64,000 nt of DNA from G965279335 sp965279285 (GTDB lineage Bacteria; Pseudomonadota; Gammaproteobacteria; DSM-16500), in assembly GCA_965279285.1 (NCBI GenBank), contig OZ257148.1, forward strand, positions 434,001 through 498,000, given 5' to 3'. This document shows positions 42,810 to 50,868 of the stretch, piece after piece; position 1 is the stretch's first letter, and every line of letters starts with the position of its first letter. The notes under the pieces were generated by a model that saw only the letters and a program-made list of their open reading frames with translations, was not told the origin of the DNA and did not search any database. A program made the position numbers and the translations under genes.

Positions 42810-44045
42810 TTACTTAACAAATTTAGAAAAATCCCCACGATAACCTAACGCATAATTAATAAAAAAATTCTTCAGCAAGCGCGTACGATTAGTCATCATC
42901 AACCCCCAGGTTCGTAATTGCTGAATAGAATTATTCTTACTGGAAAATAATTTTTTTAATACTTCAACACCAGCTAACATTACCGCATTATCACTCTTAC
43001 GCTCGCGTTCATAACGACGCAATGTTGCTAAGCTCGTATAATCACGATTTTTCTTAATAGCATCATAAACAACTTCCGCCAAAAAAACCGCATCTAACAA
43101 ACCTAAATTAACTCCCTGACCTGCTAGCGGATGTATCGTATGCGCAGCATCGCCAATTAATGCTAAACCAGACTGAACATAATTTTTTGCATGGCGCATA
43201 CGTAAAGGGAAGTGATAACGTGCTGTGGTTTTTTTGATTGCGCCCAATTTACTTTTAAATGCCGCCTCTAAAGCCTGACAAAACTCACTCTCATTTAAAG
43301 CTAATAATTCTTGCGCATGCGCTGATGAAGTAGACCACACAATAGAACACGCATGCTCATCGACTAGCGGCAAAAAAGCTAATGGCCCCGTTGTTAAAAA
43401 CCGCTGCCATGCTGTACGCTGATGAGAAAACTCAGTATCAACCGTAGCAATCAAAGCAGTATGCTCATAATCCCAGGATTTTAACTCTATCCCCGCCTGC
43501 TCGCGAATTAATGAATTTGCCCCATCTGCACCGATTAATAATTTAGCCTTTATTTCCCTAGCAGCAGATACAAACTGAATAGTCCACAGCGGCTCTCGCT
43601 GATGGATTTTTTCTTCACGCCTGATTGATGATATTTTTTGTTCGGCAATGAACTCAACATTTGCAAAATCCCGCAATCGTTCCAACAAACTAGTACGCAT
43701 CACATTATCTTCGACTATAAATCCTAACGCACTTTCATTAACGTCTGCACAATCAAAATGAATTTCTCCATTTTCTTCCGCATCCCATACCTGCATATGA
43801 GTATAAGGACTTACACGCTTTTGAACTATTGACTCCCAAACCTGCAAAGTTTGAAAAATATTTTTTGTGGCCAGTGACACCGCACTCACTCTTGCATCAT
43901 ACTCGCTCTTATTCCAAGCAAAAGAAAATGCATTTGAATCAACAACCGCAATTTTTAATTGTCTTGTTTGCGCTAACGCCAAAGCTGCTGTTAACCCGAC
44001 AATACCACCGCCAGCAACAACAACATCATAAATTGACAAACTCAA
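42810..44045 (-). CDS. UbiH/UbiF/COQ6-family FAD-dependent ubiquinone hydroxylase
   Basis: 411 residues. The FAD motif is VVAGGGIVGLTAALALA near 8-24, the family RVSAVS motif follows, and the second FAD motif GDAAHTIHPLAGQGVNLGLLD lies near 280-300. These flavin monooxygenases hydroxylate ubiquinone precursors. Which ring position (UbiH, UbiF or UbiI) cannot be told by eye. The ATG overlaps the algC stop by 4 nt. Confidence 0.9.
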   Translation of the reverse strand: MSLSIYDVVVAGGGIVGLTAALALAQTRQLKIAVVDSNAFSFAWNKSEYDARVSAVSLATKNIFQTLQVWESIVQKRVSPYTHMQVWDAEENGEIHFDCADVNESALGFIVEDNVMRTSLLERLRDFANVEFIAEQKISSIRREEKIHQREPLWTIQFVSAAREIKAKLLIGADGANSLIREQAGIELKSWDYEHTALIATVDTEFSHQRTAWQRFLTTGPLAFLPLVDEHACSIVWSTSSAHAQELLALNESEFCQALEAAFKSKLGAIKKTTARYHFPLRMRHAKNYVQSGLALIGDAAHTIHPLAGQGVNLGLLDAVFLAEVVYDAIKKNRDYTSLATLRRYERERKSDNAVMLAGVEVLKKLFSSKNNSIQQLRTWGLMMTNRTRLLKNFFINYALGYRGDFSKFVK

Positions 44046-45436
44046 AAGGATAGTACCAAATCAGATTTAATAGCTAAAAGATGTTCACGAAATAATTTTT
44101 GTATTTTTGCAATCGCCGCTTCGGTTTTTGCCTCAAATCGCAAAACCAAACAAGGCGATGTGTTAGAAAGTCTTACCAATCCCCAACCATCGGCAAAATT
44201 CACTCGCAATCCATCAATTGTATTGATAATGGCTTCAGAAAAATTAGCCAAAGAAATAATTTGATCCATTAACAAAAATTTTTCTTCGTCAGAAACAGCA
44301 ACCTTTATTTCCGGAGTATTAATACTATTAGGAATATCATTAAACAAAGCTGCACTCGTACTTGACGACTCTGCCAAAATTTGCAATAACCGCGCGCCCG
44401 CATATAAAGCATCATCAAAACCATACCATAAATCATTGAAAAAAATATGGCCGCTCATTTCACCAGCAATTGCTGCGTTGGTTTCAGCTAACTTTTTCTT
44501 TATTAATGAATGACCGGTCTTCCACATAATAGGCTCACCGCCTAAAGCTAAAATAATTTTTTCCAAATGATCCGTGCATTTCACATCATAAATAATTTTT
44601 GCGCCGGGTTGTTTTTTTAAAATAGATTGCGCATATAAAATTAATTGTCGATCTGGCCAAATAACCTCGCCTGCACTCGTCACCACACCAAGACGATCGC
44701 CATCACCATCAAATGCTAAACCGATATCTGCATTTTTTTCTTTTACTAACTGAATTAAATCCAAAAGATTTTCTAGCTGGCTAGGATCAGGATGATGATT
44801 AGGGAAGTTTCCATCAACCTGACAAAACAACTCTATCACTTCACATCCCATACGGCGAAATAATTCAGGGGCAACACTGCCGGCAACACCATTACCGCAA
44901 TCAACTACTATTTTTAATGGTCGATTTAATTTTACATTCTCAACAACTTGCGTTAAATAGCGCTCAATAATGTCGATTTGTTGATAATGACCTTTGCCAA
45001 TTCGAACATCATCATTTACTGCACGTTGATAAATATTTTTAATTGCTTGCTCAGCTAAGGTCTCACCCCCAATCACAATTTTTAAACCATTGTATTCCGG
45101 CGGATTATGACTGCCTGTTAGCATCACGGCTGAACGCGTCTCTAAAACAAAAGTCGTGTAATAAAGCAATGGCGTAGGAGCGACACCAATATCAATCACA
45201 TCACAACCCGTAGATAAAATGCCGCGTGATAATGCCTTAATTAAAGCGGGCCCGGATAAGCGCCCATCTCGACCAATGACCATGGATTTTTCACCCTGCT
45301 CTAAAGCCAGGGTACCAAGAACTTGCCCGATGCTATAAACACTCTCTTCCGTCAACGTAACACCAACAATTCCTCGAATATCGTAAGCTCGAAAAATAGC
45401 GGAAGAAAGCGGAGCCATGATCTGTTGATCTAACAT
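44042..45436 (-). CDS. algC: Phosphomannomutase/phosphoglucomutase
   Basis: 464 residues, alpha-D-phosphohexomutase family: FRAYDIRGIVG at the start, phosphoserine loop MLTGSHNPPEYNGLK near 99-113, metal loop AFDGDGDRLGVV near 240, and the C-terminal phosphate-binding LRVNFADGWGLVRLSNTSP. It interconverts hexose 1- and 6-phosphates for LPS or exopolysaccharide sugars. It is 3 nt behind dut in a coaBC-dut-algC arrangement typical of Pseudomonas and Legionella. Confidence 0.94.
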   Translation of the reverse strand: MLDQQIMAPLSSAIFRAYDIRGIVGVTLTEESVYSIGQVLGTLALEQGEKSMVIGRDGRLSGPALIKALSRGILSTGCDVIDIGVAPTPLLYYTTFVLETRSAVMLTGSHNPPEYNGLKIVIGGETLAEQAIKNIYQRAVNDDVRIGKGHYQQIDIIERYLTQVVENVKLNRPLKIVVDCGNGVAGSVAPELFRRMGCEVIELFCQVDGNFPNHHPDPSQLENLLDLIQLVKEKNADIGLAFDGDGDRLGVVTSAGEVIWPDRQLILYAQSILKKQPGAKIIYDVKCTDHLEKIILALGGEPIMWKTGHSLIKKKLAETNAAIAGEMSGHIFFNDLWYGFDDALYAGARLLQILAESSSTSAALFNDIPNSINTPEIKVAVSDEEKFLLMDQIISLANFSEAIINTIDGLRVNFADGWGLVRLSNTSPCLVLRFEAKTEAAIAKIQKLFREHLLAIKSDLVLSF

Positions 45437-45439
45437 GAT

Positions 45440-45946
45440 TTAATTATTTCCTGAATGACCAAAACCGCCAGTGCCACGCGCAGTAGCACGAAACTCATTA
45501 ACAATCTGGAAGTTAACGCGAGCGATGGGTAAAAAAACTAATTGTGCAATACGATCACCTGGCGCAATAGTATACGAATCTTGACCACGGTTCCAGCAAG
45601 AAATCATTAACGGCCCTTGATAATCCGCATCAATTAAACCCACCAAATTACCCAAAACAATACCATGCTTATGACCTAAACCCGAACGCGGCAAAATAAC
45701 TGCGGCTAAATTAGGGTCGCCAATATAAATTGAAATCCCTGTTGGAATTAATACCGTCTCACCGGGGCTCAGCAATAAATCCTCATTTAAACAGGCGCGT
45801 AAATCCAACCCCGCTGAATCTTGCGTCTCATAACGCGGCAAAGGAAATTCTGTTCCTAAGCGAATATCTAAAATTTTTAATTGAATATTTTTTCCTGACA
45901 AATCAGCCTGCTCATGAAAAATCGGCTCTATACGTTCTTTTTGCAT
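45440..45946 (-). CDS. dut: dUTP diphosphatase
   Basis: 168 residues from the ATG at 45946 (GGAGAG 6 nt upstream). The trimeric dUTPase motifs are all present: QDSAGLDLRA, PRSGLGHKHGI, GLIDADYQG, PGDRIAQLVFLP and ARGTGGFGHSG. About 17 residues longer at the N-terminus than the E. coli enzyme. It keeps dUTP low and supplies dUMP to ThyA. Confidence 0.96.
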   Translation of the reverse strand: MQKERIEPIFHEQADLSGKNIQLKILDIRLGTEFPLPRYETQDSAGLDLRACLNEDLLLSPGETVLIPTGISIYIGDPNLAAVILPRSGLGHKHGIVLGNLVGLIDADYQGPLMISCWNRGQDSYTIAPGDRIAQLVFLPIARVNFQIVNEFRATARGTGGFGHSGNN

Positions 45947-45984
45947 GTTAACTCTCCTATAACTATTCAAATAGCAATTTAATA

Positions 45985-46112
45985 GTAACTATTCAGCAGT
46001 CAGAGAGTTTGGTGGGCACGCTGCGCTTTGCCCACCCTACATTTTTATAATTTTTTGTAGGGTGGGCAAAGCGCAGCGTGCCCACCAAACTCTCTGACTG
46101 CTGAATAGTTAC
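45985..46112. repeat. Palindromic element R13, core type A, best-conserved copy
   Basis: Perfect pairing from GTAACTATTCAGCAGTCAGAG/CTCTGACTGCTGAATAGTTAC through the type A arms, around a short loop rich in A and T. A stem of about 55 bp lies between coaBC and dut, which are usually adjacent in one operon. Confidence 0.95.
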
Positions 46113-46127
46113 CATTTAATAAGCCCC

Positions 46128-47327
46128 CTATCCTACCGGCTTGTACATTCGCGCAATTAACTCTACCAACTCTCGCGCTAATTTTGTCTTCGACATACGG
46201 GGAAATTCTTTTTTATCGTCCTTCAATAAAACCGTCACACTATTTTCTTCTTGATCAATACTATCCTCAACTAAATTAGCCACTAACATATCTAACTGTT
46301 TATTAACTAACTTTGCTTGTGCATAATCTAATAAATTTTCTGTCTCTGCAGCAAAGCCCACCACAAAAGGTCGCTGTTTTAACTGCGAAACACTCGCTAA
46401 AATATCTGGATTACGCTCTAATTCCAACGTAAGAAATTCATTTGCCGTTTTTTTTATTTTTTGTAACGCTGGTTTTTTACAACGATAATCAGCCACTGCA
46501 GCAACACCAATAAAAATATGGTTATCATCACTATTCGCCATTACGGCAGCAAACATCTCTTCTGCACTCATAACATCAATATATTTTACTCGTGAAAGTC
46601 TCGGCAAATTAACTGGCCCACTCACTACAGTCACTCGCGCTCCTGCTTCAAGCGCTGCGGCTGCCATGGCATGGCCCATTTTTCCCGAGCTTGCATTACT
46701 AATATAACGTACTGGATCAATTGCTTCGCGCGTGGGGCCCATGGTAATCAATACCGACTTTCCTGCTAACCGCCCTGTTGCAAATATTTCCGCAGCTCTC
46801 TCAACTAACTCTAAAGGCTCTAACATCCGACCTGGACCCACATCACCACACGCCTGATCACCCTCTCCTGGCCCAAAAATAGCTATCGCTTTTTTTTGTA
46901 ATGCTTGCAAGTTTTCCTGAGTGGCTTTATTCTTCCACATCCCTTGATTCATAGCCGGTGCAATTGCAATTGGCGCCTTGCTCGCTAAACAAAGCGTCGT
47001 CAATAAGTCTCGTGCTTCGCCATGATTCAACTGTGCCATAAAATCCGCCGTTGCTGGTGCTATCAAGATCAAATCAGCCCATCGCGCCAATTCTATATGC
47101 CCCATCGCTGCTTCAGCTTCTAAATCAAATAAATCATCGTGCACTGGGTTGCCTGAAACTGCCTGCATCGTCAATGGTGTAATAAATTGCTTAGCCCCCT
47201 CCGTCATCACCACCCGCACTTCCGCCCCCACTTCACGCAGACGTCGTACTAAATCTGCGCTTTTATAAGCCGCTATTCCACCCGTCACCCCTAAGAGAAT
47301 GTGTTTACCCATAAAAAACTGTTTCAT
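46128..47327 (-). CDS. coaBC: CoaBC, phosphopantothenoylcysteine decarboxylase/synthase
   Basis: 399 residues from the ATG at 47327 (GGTGG 8 nt upstream; a GTG at 47339 is the longer option). The N-terminal flavoprotein decarboxylase CoaC domain has LLGVTGGIAAYKSADLVRRL, APAMNQGMW and ACGDVGPGRMLEP. The C-terminal CoaB synthetase has ITMGPTREAIDPVRYISN and SSGKMGHAMA. It catalyses two steps of coenzyme A synthesis. Divergent from radC. Confidence 0.96.
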   Translation of the reverse strand: MKQFFMGKHILLGVTGGIAAYKSADLVRRLREVGAEVRVVMTEGAKQFITPLTMQAVSGNPVHDDLFDLEAEAAMGHIELARWADLILIAPATADFMAQLNHGEARDLLTTLCLASKAPIAIAPAMNQGMWKNKATQENLQALQKKAIAIFGPGEGDQACGDVGPGRMLEPLELVERAAEIFATGRLAGKSVLITMGPTREAIDPVRYISNASSGKMGHAMAAAALEAGARVTVVSGPVNLPRLSRVKYIDVMSAEEMFAAVMANSDDNHIFIGVAAVADYRCKKPALQKIKKTANEFLTLELERNPDILASVSQLKQRPFVVGFAAETENLLDYAQAKLVNKQLDMLVANLVEDSIDQEENSVTVLLKDDKKEFPRMSKTKLARELVELIARMYKPVG

Positions 47328-47381
47328 TTGCAATACCACCTAAACCCCAGACGCACCTATATTAAAGGATAAACAAGCTGT

Positions 47382-48056
47382 ATGACAATCAACAAATGGC
47401 CTATCACCGAAAGACCTAGAGAAAAATTACTCACTTTAGGCGCAAAATATCTCACCGATGCCGAATTAATTGCTATCTTTTTGCGCACAGGTATTCGTGG
47501 CAAAACAGCTCTTGATCTTGCCCGTGAGTTACTCACCGAATTTGGCAGCTTAAAAAAAATCTTTAGCATTGAACCCAACCTGTTTTACCAAAAACGTGGT
47601 TTGGGCAAAGCCAAATATGCCATACTCAAAGCAGCCATTGAATTAGGTCGCCGCTATCTTGAAGAAAACTTAGAAATGGGAACTTCTTTAAACAATAGCC
47701 AGACAACTAAACTTTTTTTTGCCAATCGCCTCAGGCACTACCCACATGAAGTCTTTGCTTGTTTATTCCTTAATAATCATCATCATATACTTGGTTTTGA
47801 AGAATTATTTCATGGCACTCTCACTGAGGCCAGCATCTATCCCAGAGAAGTGGTCAAACGCTGCCTTGCTCACAATGCAGCCAAAATCATCCTTGCCCAC
47901 AACCATCCCTCAGGCAACCCCAAGCCCAGTCAAGCTGATCGCGAAGTCACTCAATTACTGAAACAAGCTCTAGCCTTGGTTGATATTAAAATCATTGATC
48001 ACATTGTGATCGGCGATACCGAAAATATTTCGTTTGCCGAAACTGGGCTATTATAA
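47382..48056 (+). CDS. radC: RadC family protein (JAB/MPN domain)
   Basis: 224 residues: an N-terminal helix-hairpin-helix region (REKLLTLGAKYLTDAELIAI) and a C-terminal JAB1/MPN metal-binding domain with AHNHPSGNPKPSQADREV. It is historically called a DNA-repair protein, but the true function is unsettled. The 54-nt gap to coaBC must hold both promoters. A type B palindrome starts 5 nt after the stop. Confidence 0.93.
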   Translation: MTINKWPITERPREKLLTLGAKYLTDAELIAIFLRTGIRGKTALDLARELLTEFGSLKKIFSIEPNLFYQKRGLGKAKYAILKAAIELGRRYLEENLEMGTSLNNSQTTKLFFANRLRHYPHEVFACLFLNNHHHILGFEELFHGTLTEASIYPREVVKRCLAHNAAKIILAHNHPSGNPKPSQADREVTQLLKQALALVDIKIIDHIVIGDTENISFAETGLL

Positions 48057-48061
48057 AAATA

Positions 48062-48213
48062 ATAACTATTCAGCAGCAAGGGAGTGTGGAAGTGCATTGC
48101 TTAAAATAAAGCGACTTGCTTGCCATGGATGGCAAGCCTAAAACAGGGATGTTTCGCTTAGAGCGGCATTTTAAGCAATGCACTTCCACACTCCCTTGCT
48201 GCTGAATAGCCAC
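48062..48213. repeat. Palindromic element R14, core type B in reverse orientation
   Basis: Termini ATAACTATTCAGCAGCAAGG and CCTTGCTGCTGAATAGCCAC. The stem arm GTGTGGAAGTGCATTGCTTA is fully complemented, and its sequence differs from R2 and R3. The type B loop is read on the opposite strand (GGCAAGCCTAAAACAGGGAT). Confidence 0.93.
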
Positions 48214-48303
48214 TATATTTATCCAATCCTTGCATCCACTAGCTCTTTCTGATATAAATCCCGACCTGCCTAAGCGCAAATCTATTTGTTTGGAGAAAAC
48301 TGT

Positions 48304-48537
48304 ATGCCAAGAGTCTGTCAAGTTACCGGAAAACGTCCTATGGCGGGGAATAATGTCTCCCATGCTAATAATAAAACAAAAAGACGTTTTATTCCTAATC
48401 TCCAAGAACATCGTTTTTGGTTAGAAGGCGAAAAACGCTTCATTCGATTACGCGTTAGTGCTAAAGGAATGCGTACAATTGATAAATTGGGCATTGAAAA
48501 AGTTCTTGAAAACATCAAGATTAACAAAGGTATTTGA
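48304..48537 (+). CDS. rpmB: Ribosomal protein bL28
   Basis: 77 residues from the ATG at 48304 with TTTGGAG upstream. MPRVCQVTGKRPMAGNNVSH and the family pattern RFWLEGEKRFIRLRVSAKG are diagnostic. It pairs with rpmG, 2 nt downstream. Confidence 0.97.
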   Translation: MPRVCQVTGKRPMAGNNVSHANNKTKRRFIPNLQEHRFWLEGEKRFIRLRVSAKGMRTIDKLGIEKVLENIKINKGI

Positions 48538-48539
48538 TC

Positions 48540-48734
48540 ATGCGTGAAAAAATTAAAATGGTATCGACTGGAACAACAAAAGCTGGCAAAAAAACCAGCA
48601 CTTTTCGTACGACGACTAAAAACAAGCGTACCACAACGGAAAAGTTGAAAAAGAAATATTTTGATCCTAGAGCATACAACACAGCAACCGAAAAGACAGG
48701 TATGCATGTTATGTTTGAAGAAGGCAAGCTCTAA
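48540..48734 (+). CDS. rpmG: Ribosomal protein bL33
   Basis: 64 residues from the ATG at 48540, 2 nt past the rpmB stop. MREKIKMVST, TTTKNKRTTTEKLKKKYFDP and MHVMFEEGKL match bL33 without zinc-binding cysteines. It is about nine residues longer than the E. coli protein owing to insertions after residues 10 and about 50. A strong terminator follows. Confidence 0.95.
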   Translation: MREKIKMVSTGTTKAGKKTSTFRTTTKNKRTTTEKLKKKYFDPRAYNTATEKTGMHVMFEEGKL

Positions 48735-48752
48735 AAAAGTAAAGTACTTATT

Positions 48753-48779
48753 AAAAACCCGCCATCGGCGGGTTTTTTT
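48753..48779 (+). terminator. Rho-independent terminator after rpmG
   Basis: Stem CCCGCC/GGCGGG with an ATC loop, flanked by AAAAA on the left and seven T on the right. It probably works in both directions, serving rpmG and the convergent desaturase gene, whose stop is 12 nt away. Confidence 0.9.
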
Positions 48780-48791
48780 ATGCCTACTATC

Positions 48792-49976
48792 CTATATTCT
48801 TTGCGGCATATAAGCTTTCAGATGACGAACAAAGTCACGCAAAGCATCAACACCAGTTGCTTCAGCTTGACGACACCATTCTTGCAAGGATTCCAACAGC
48901 TCCTTTTGAGTCGCTGTACTCTTAACCCAAATCTCCTGCAACTTTAACCGGAATTGATAAACCACTTGCAATGAACGGTGCTTCTTAAGCACAACATCCA
49001 ATGCTTGCTTCGATGAGGAATCAATCAATGAGACATCACGAATCAATAAGTTACGTACTCGCTTTAACATAGCACTACCCACCAAACCTGCACGACGGCG
49101 CTCTTCACGCAAAACAGGCATAATCACATCTTGACTATAATGAGCTAACACCTGAAAGCGATGAGATAACACAGCTTTTAGAGTATCAATATCAACGGCT
49201 GTTTTACCCTCAAACATGCCCGCTGTTGGCGGAACCCGCTTAGGCTTTGCTAAACCAAGCAACTGCAACGAACAGATAACAAACCAACCAATATCAATCT
49301 CATACCACTTCACAGAAAACTTCGCTGAGGTGCCATAAGTATGATGATTATTATGCAATTCTTCACCACCAATAAAGATTCCCCAAGGCGTAATATTACG
49401 TGAGGCATCCGCTACTTCAAAGTTACGATAACCCCAATAATGCGCCACGCCATTAACAACACCAGCAGCAAAAAATGGAATCCAGGCCATCTGTACAGCC
49501 CAAACCGTAAGACCAACAACGCCAAATAATAATAAATCAATAATCAACATGATAGTAATACCCATTGCACTATGGGCTGAATAAACATTCCTCTCCATCC
49601 AATCATCTGGAGTCCCTGCTCCATAACGCTCAAGCGTTTCTTTATTTTTACTTTCTTTTTTATAAAGCTCAGCGCCTTCAAAAAAGACTTTTTTGATGCC
49701 TTTAGCAACAGGGCTATGCGGATCTTCATCTGTTTCTACCTTAGCATGATGCTTACGATGCACTGAAGCCCATTGCTTAGTTACCATACCTGTTGTCATC
49801 CACAACCAAAAACGGAAAAAATGACTCACAATAGGATGCAAATCGAGCGCGCGGTGAGCTTGGCAACGGTGTAAATAAATCGTGACCCCAAGAATCGTAA
49901 TCTGGGTTAAAATAAGAGTAACAACGACAGTACCCCACCAAGGTAAATTTAAAATGCCAAACAGATAATCGCCCAT
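48792..49976 (-). CDS. Acyl-CoA/fatty acid desaturase (delta-9 type)
   Basis: 394 residues from the ATG at 49976 (TAGG upstream); a further in-frame ATG at 50015 adds 13 residues. The three histidine boxes of membrane desaturases are present: HRCQAHRA, HRKHH and EELHNNHHTYG, with four hydrophobic segments and a long C-terminal soluble tail. It introduces a cis double bond in membrane acyl chains using O2. Divergent from mutM. Confidence 0.9.
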   Translation of the reverse strand: MGDYLFGILNLPWWGTVVVTLILTQITILGVTIYLHRCQAHRALDLHPIVSHFFRFWLWMTTGMVTKQWASVHRKHHAKVETDEDPHSPVAKGIKKVFFEGAELYKKESKNKETLERYGAGTPDDWMERNVYSAHSAMGITIMLIIDLLLFGVVGLTVWAVQMAWIPFFAAGVVNGVAHYWGYRNFEVADASRNITPWGIFIGGEELHNNHHTYGTSAKFSVKWYEIDIGWFVICSLQLLGLAKPKRVPPTAGMFEGKTAVDIDTLKAVLSHRFQVLAHYSQDVIMPVLREERRRAGLVGSAMLKRVRNLLIRDVSLIDSSSKQALDVVLKKHRSLQVVYQFRLKLQEIWVKSTATQKELLESLQEWCRQAEATGVDALRDFVRHLKAYMPQRI

Positions 49977-50042
49977 AGTATTGCCTATAATATTAATTGA
50001 ACCGTATAATAGCATAAATTAAACACAGTTAGCTAGGGATCT

Positions 50043-50858
50043 ATGCCTGAATTACCAGAAGTTGAAACAACCCTACGCGGTATTCAACCTCACATTGAAA
50101 CTAAAAAAGTCAGTAAAATCATCGTCAGAAACCATCAGTTACGCTGGCCCGTGCCAGCTCAACTCTCTGCATTTTTAGCTGATGAAACCATCCATACAGC
50201 TAAACGACGCGGCAAGTATATCTTACTATACACAAATAAAGGCACCGTTATTTTGCATTTAGGTATGTCAGGAAGCTTACGCATCCTAACTCAAGCTGTA
50301 CCGCCTAAAAAACATGATCATCTTGATTTTCTCTTTACAAACCAAACCATCTTACGCTACACCGACCCCAGACGTTTTGGCGCCTGTTTATGGACAGAAG
50401 AAAATCCAGCTTTACACCCTTTACTCATTAATCTCGGACCTGAACCGCTGGAGAAAAATTTTACTGGAAAATATTTATCTCAATGTGGTCAAACCAAAAA
50501 GATGCCCATCAAGTCGTTAATTATGGATAGCAAAATCGTGGTCGGTGTTGGAAATATATATGCTGCAGAAGCACTTTTTGCCGCTGGAATTAACCCCACC
50601 AGCCCAGCAAAAAACATTTCGCAAAAAAAATACCATGAGCTTGTTACGCAAATAAAAAAAATTCTACGTTTCGCAATAAAAAAAGGCGGCACATCGTTAA
50701 AAGATTTTGTTGACAGCAACGGCAAGCCAGGATATTTCAAATTACAACTAAAAGTTTATGGTCGCGAAGGATTGCCTTGTAAAAGTTGTAAAACAGAACT
50801 AATCAATGTTCGCCTAGGACAGCGAGCAACTGTTTATTGCCCGCGTTGTCAAAAATAA
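50043..50858 (+). CDS. mutM: Formamidopyrimidine-DNA glycosylase
   Basis: 271 residues. The catalytic N-terminus PELPEVETT (Pro2, Glu3 after Met removal), a helix-two-turn-helix with VGVGNIYAAEALFAAGI, and a C-terminal zinc finger with cysteines in CKSCKTE and YCPRC. It excises 8-oxoguanine. AGGGA precedes the ATG. Confidence 0.97.
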   Translation: MPELPEVETTLRGIQPHIETKKVSKIIVRNHQLRWPVPAQLSAFLADETIHTAKRRGKYILLYTNKGTVILHLGMSGSLRILTQAVPPKKHDHLDFLFTNQTILRYTDPRRFGACLWTEENPALHPLLINLGPEPLEKNFTGKYLSQCGQTKKMPIKSLIMDSKIVVGVGNIYAAEALFAAGINPTSPAKNISQKKYHELVTQIKKILRFAIKKGGTSLKDFVDSNGKPGYFKLQLKVYGREGLPCKSCKTELINVRLGQRATVYCPRCQK

Positions 50859-50868
50859 AATACCCTCA

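Noticed and set aside
42695..42817. Short GTG-started frame of 40 codons (…EDSTVDAEHMKIKLPQRD…) between the second candidate effector and the ubi hydroxylase, with AGGA upstream
   Set aside because: Composition looks coding-like and it may be the tail of a lost gene, but it is short, overlaps the ubi stop on the other strand and matches no family that I know.
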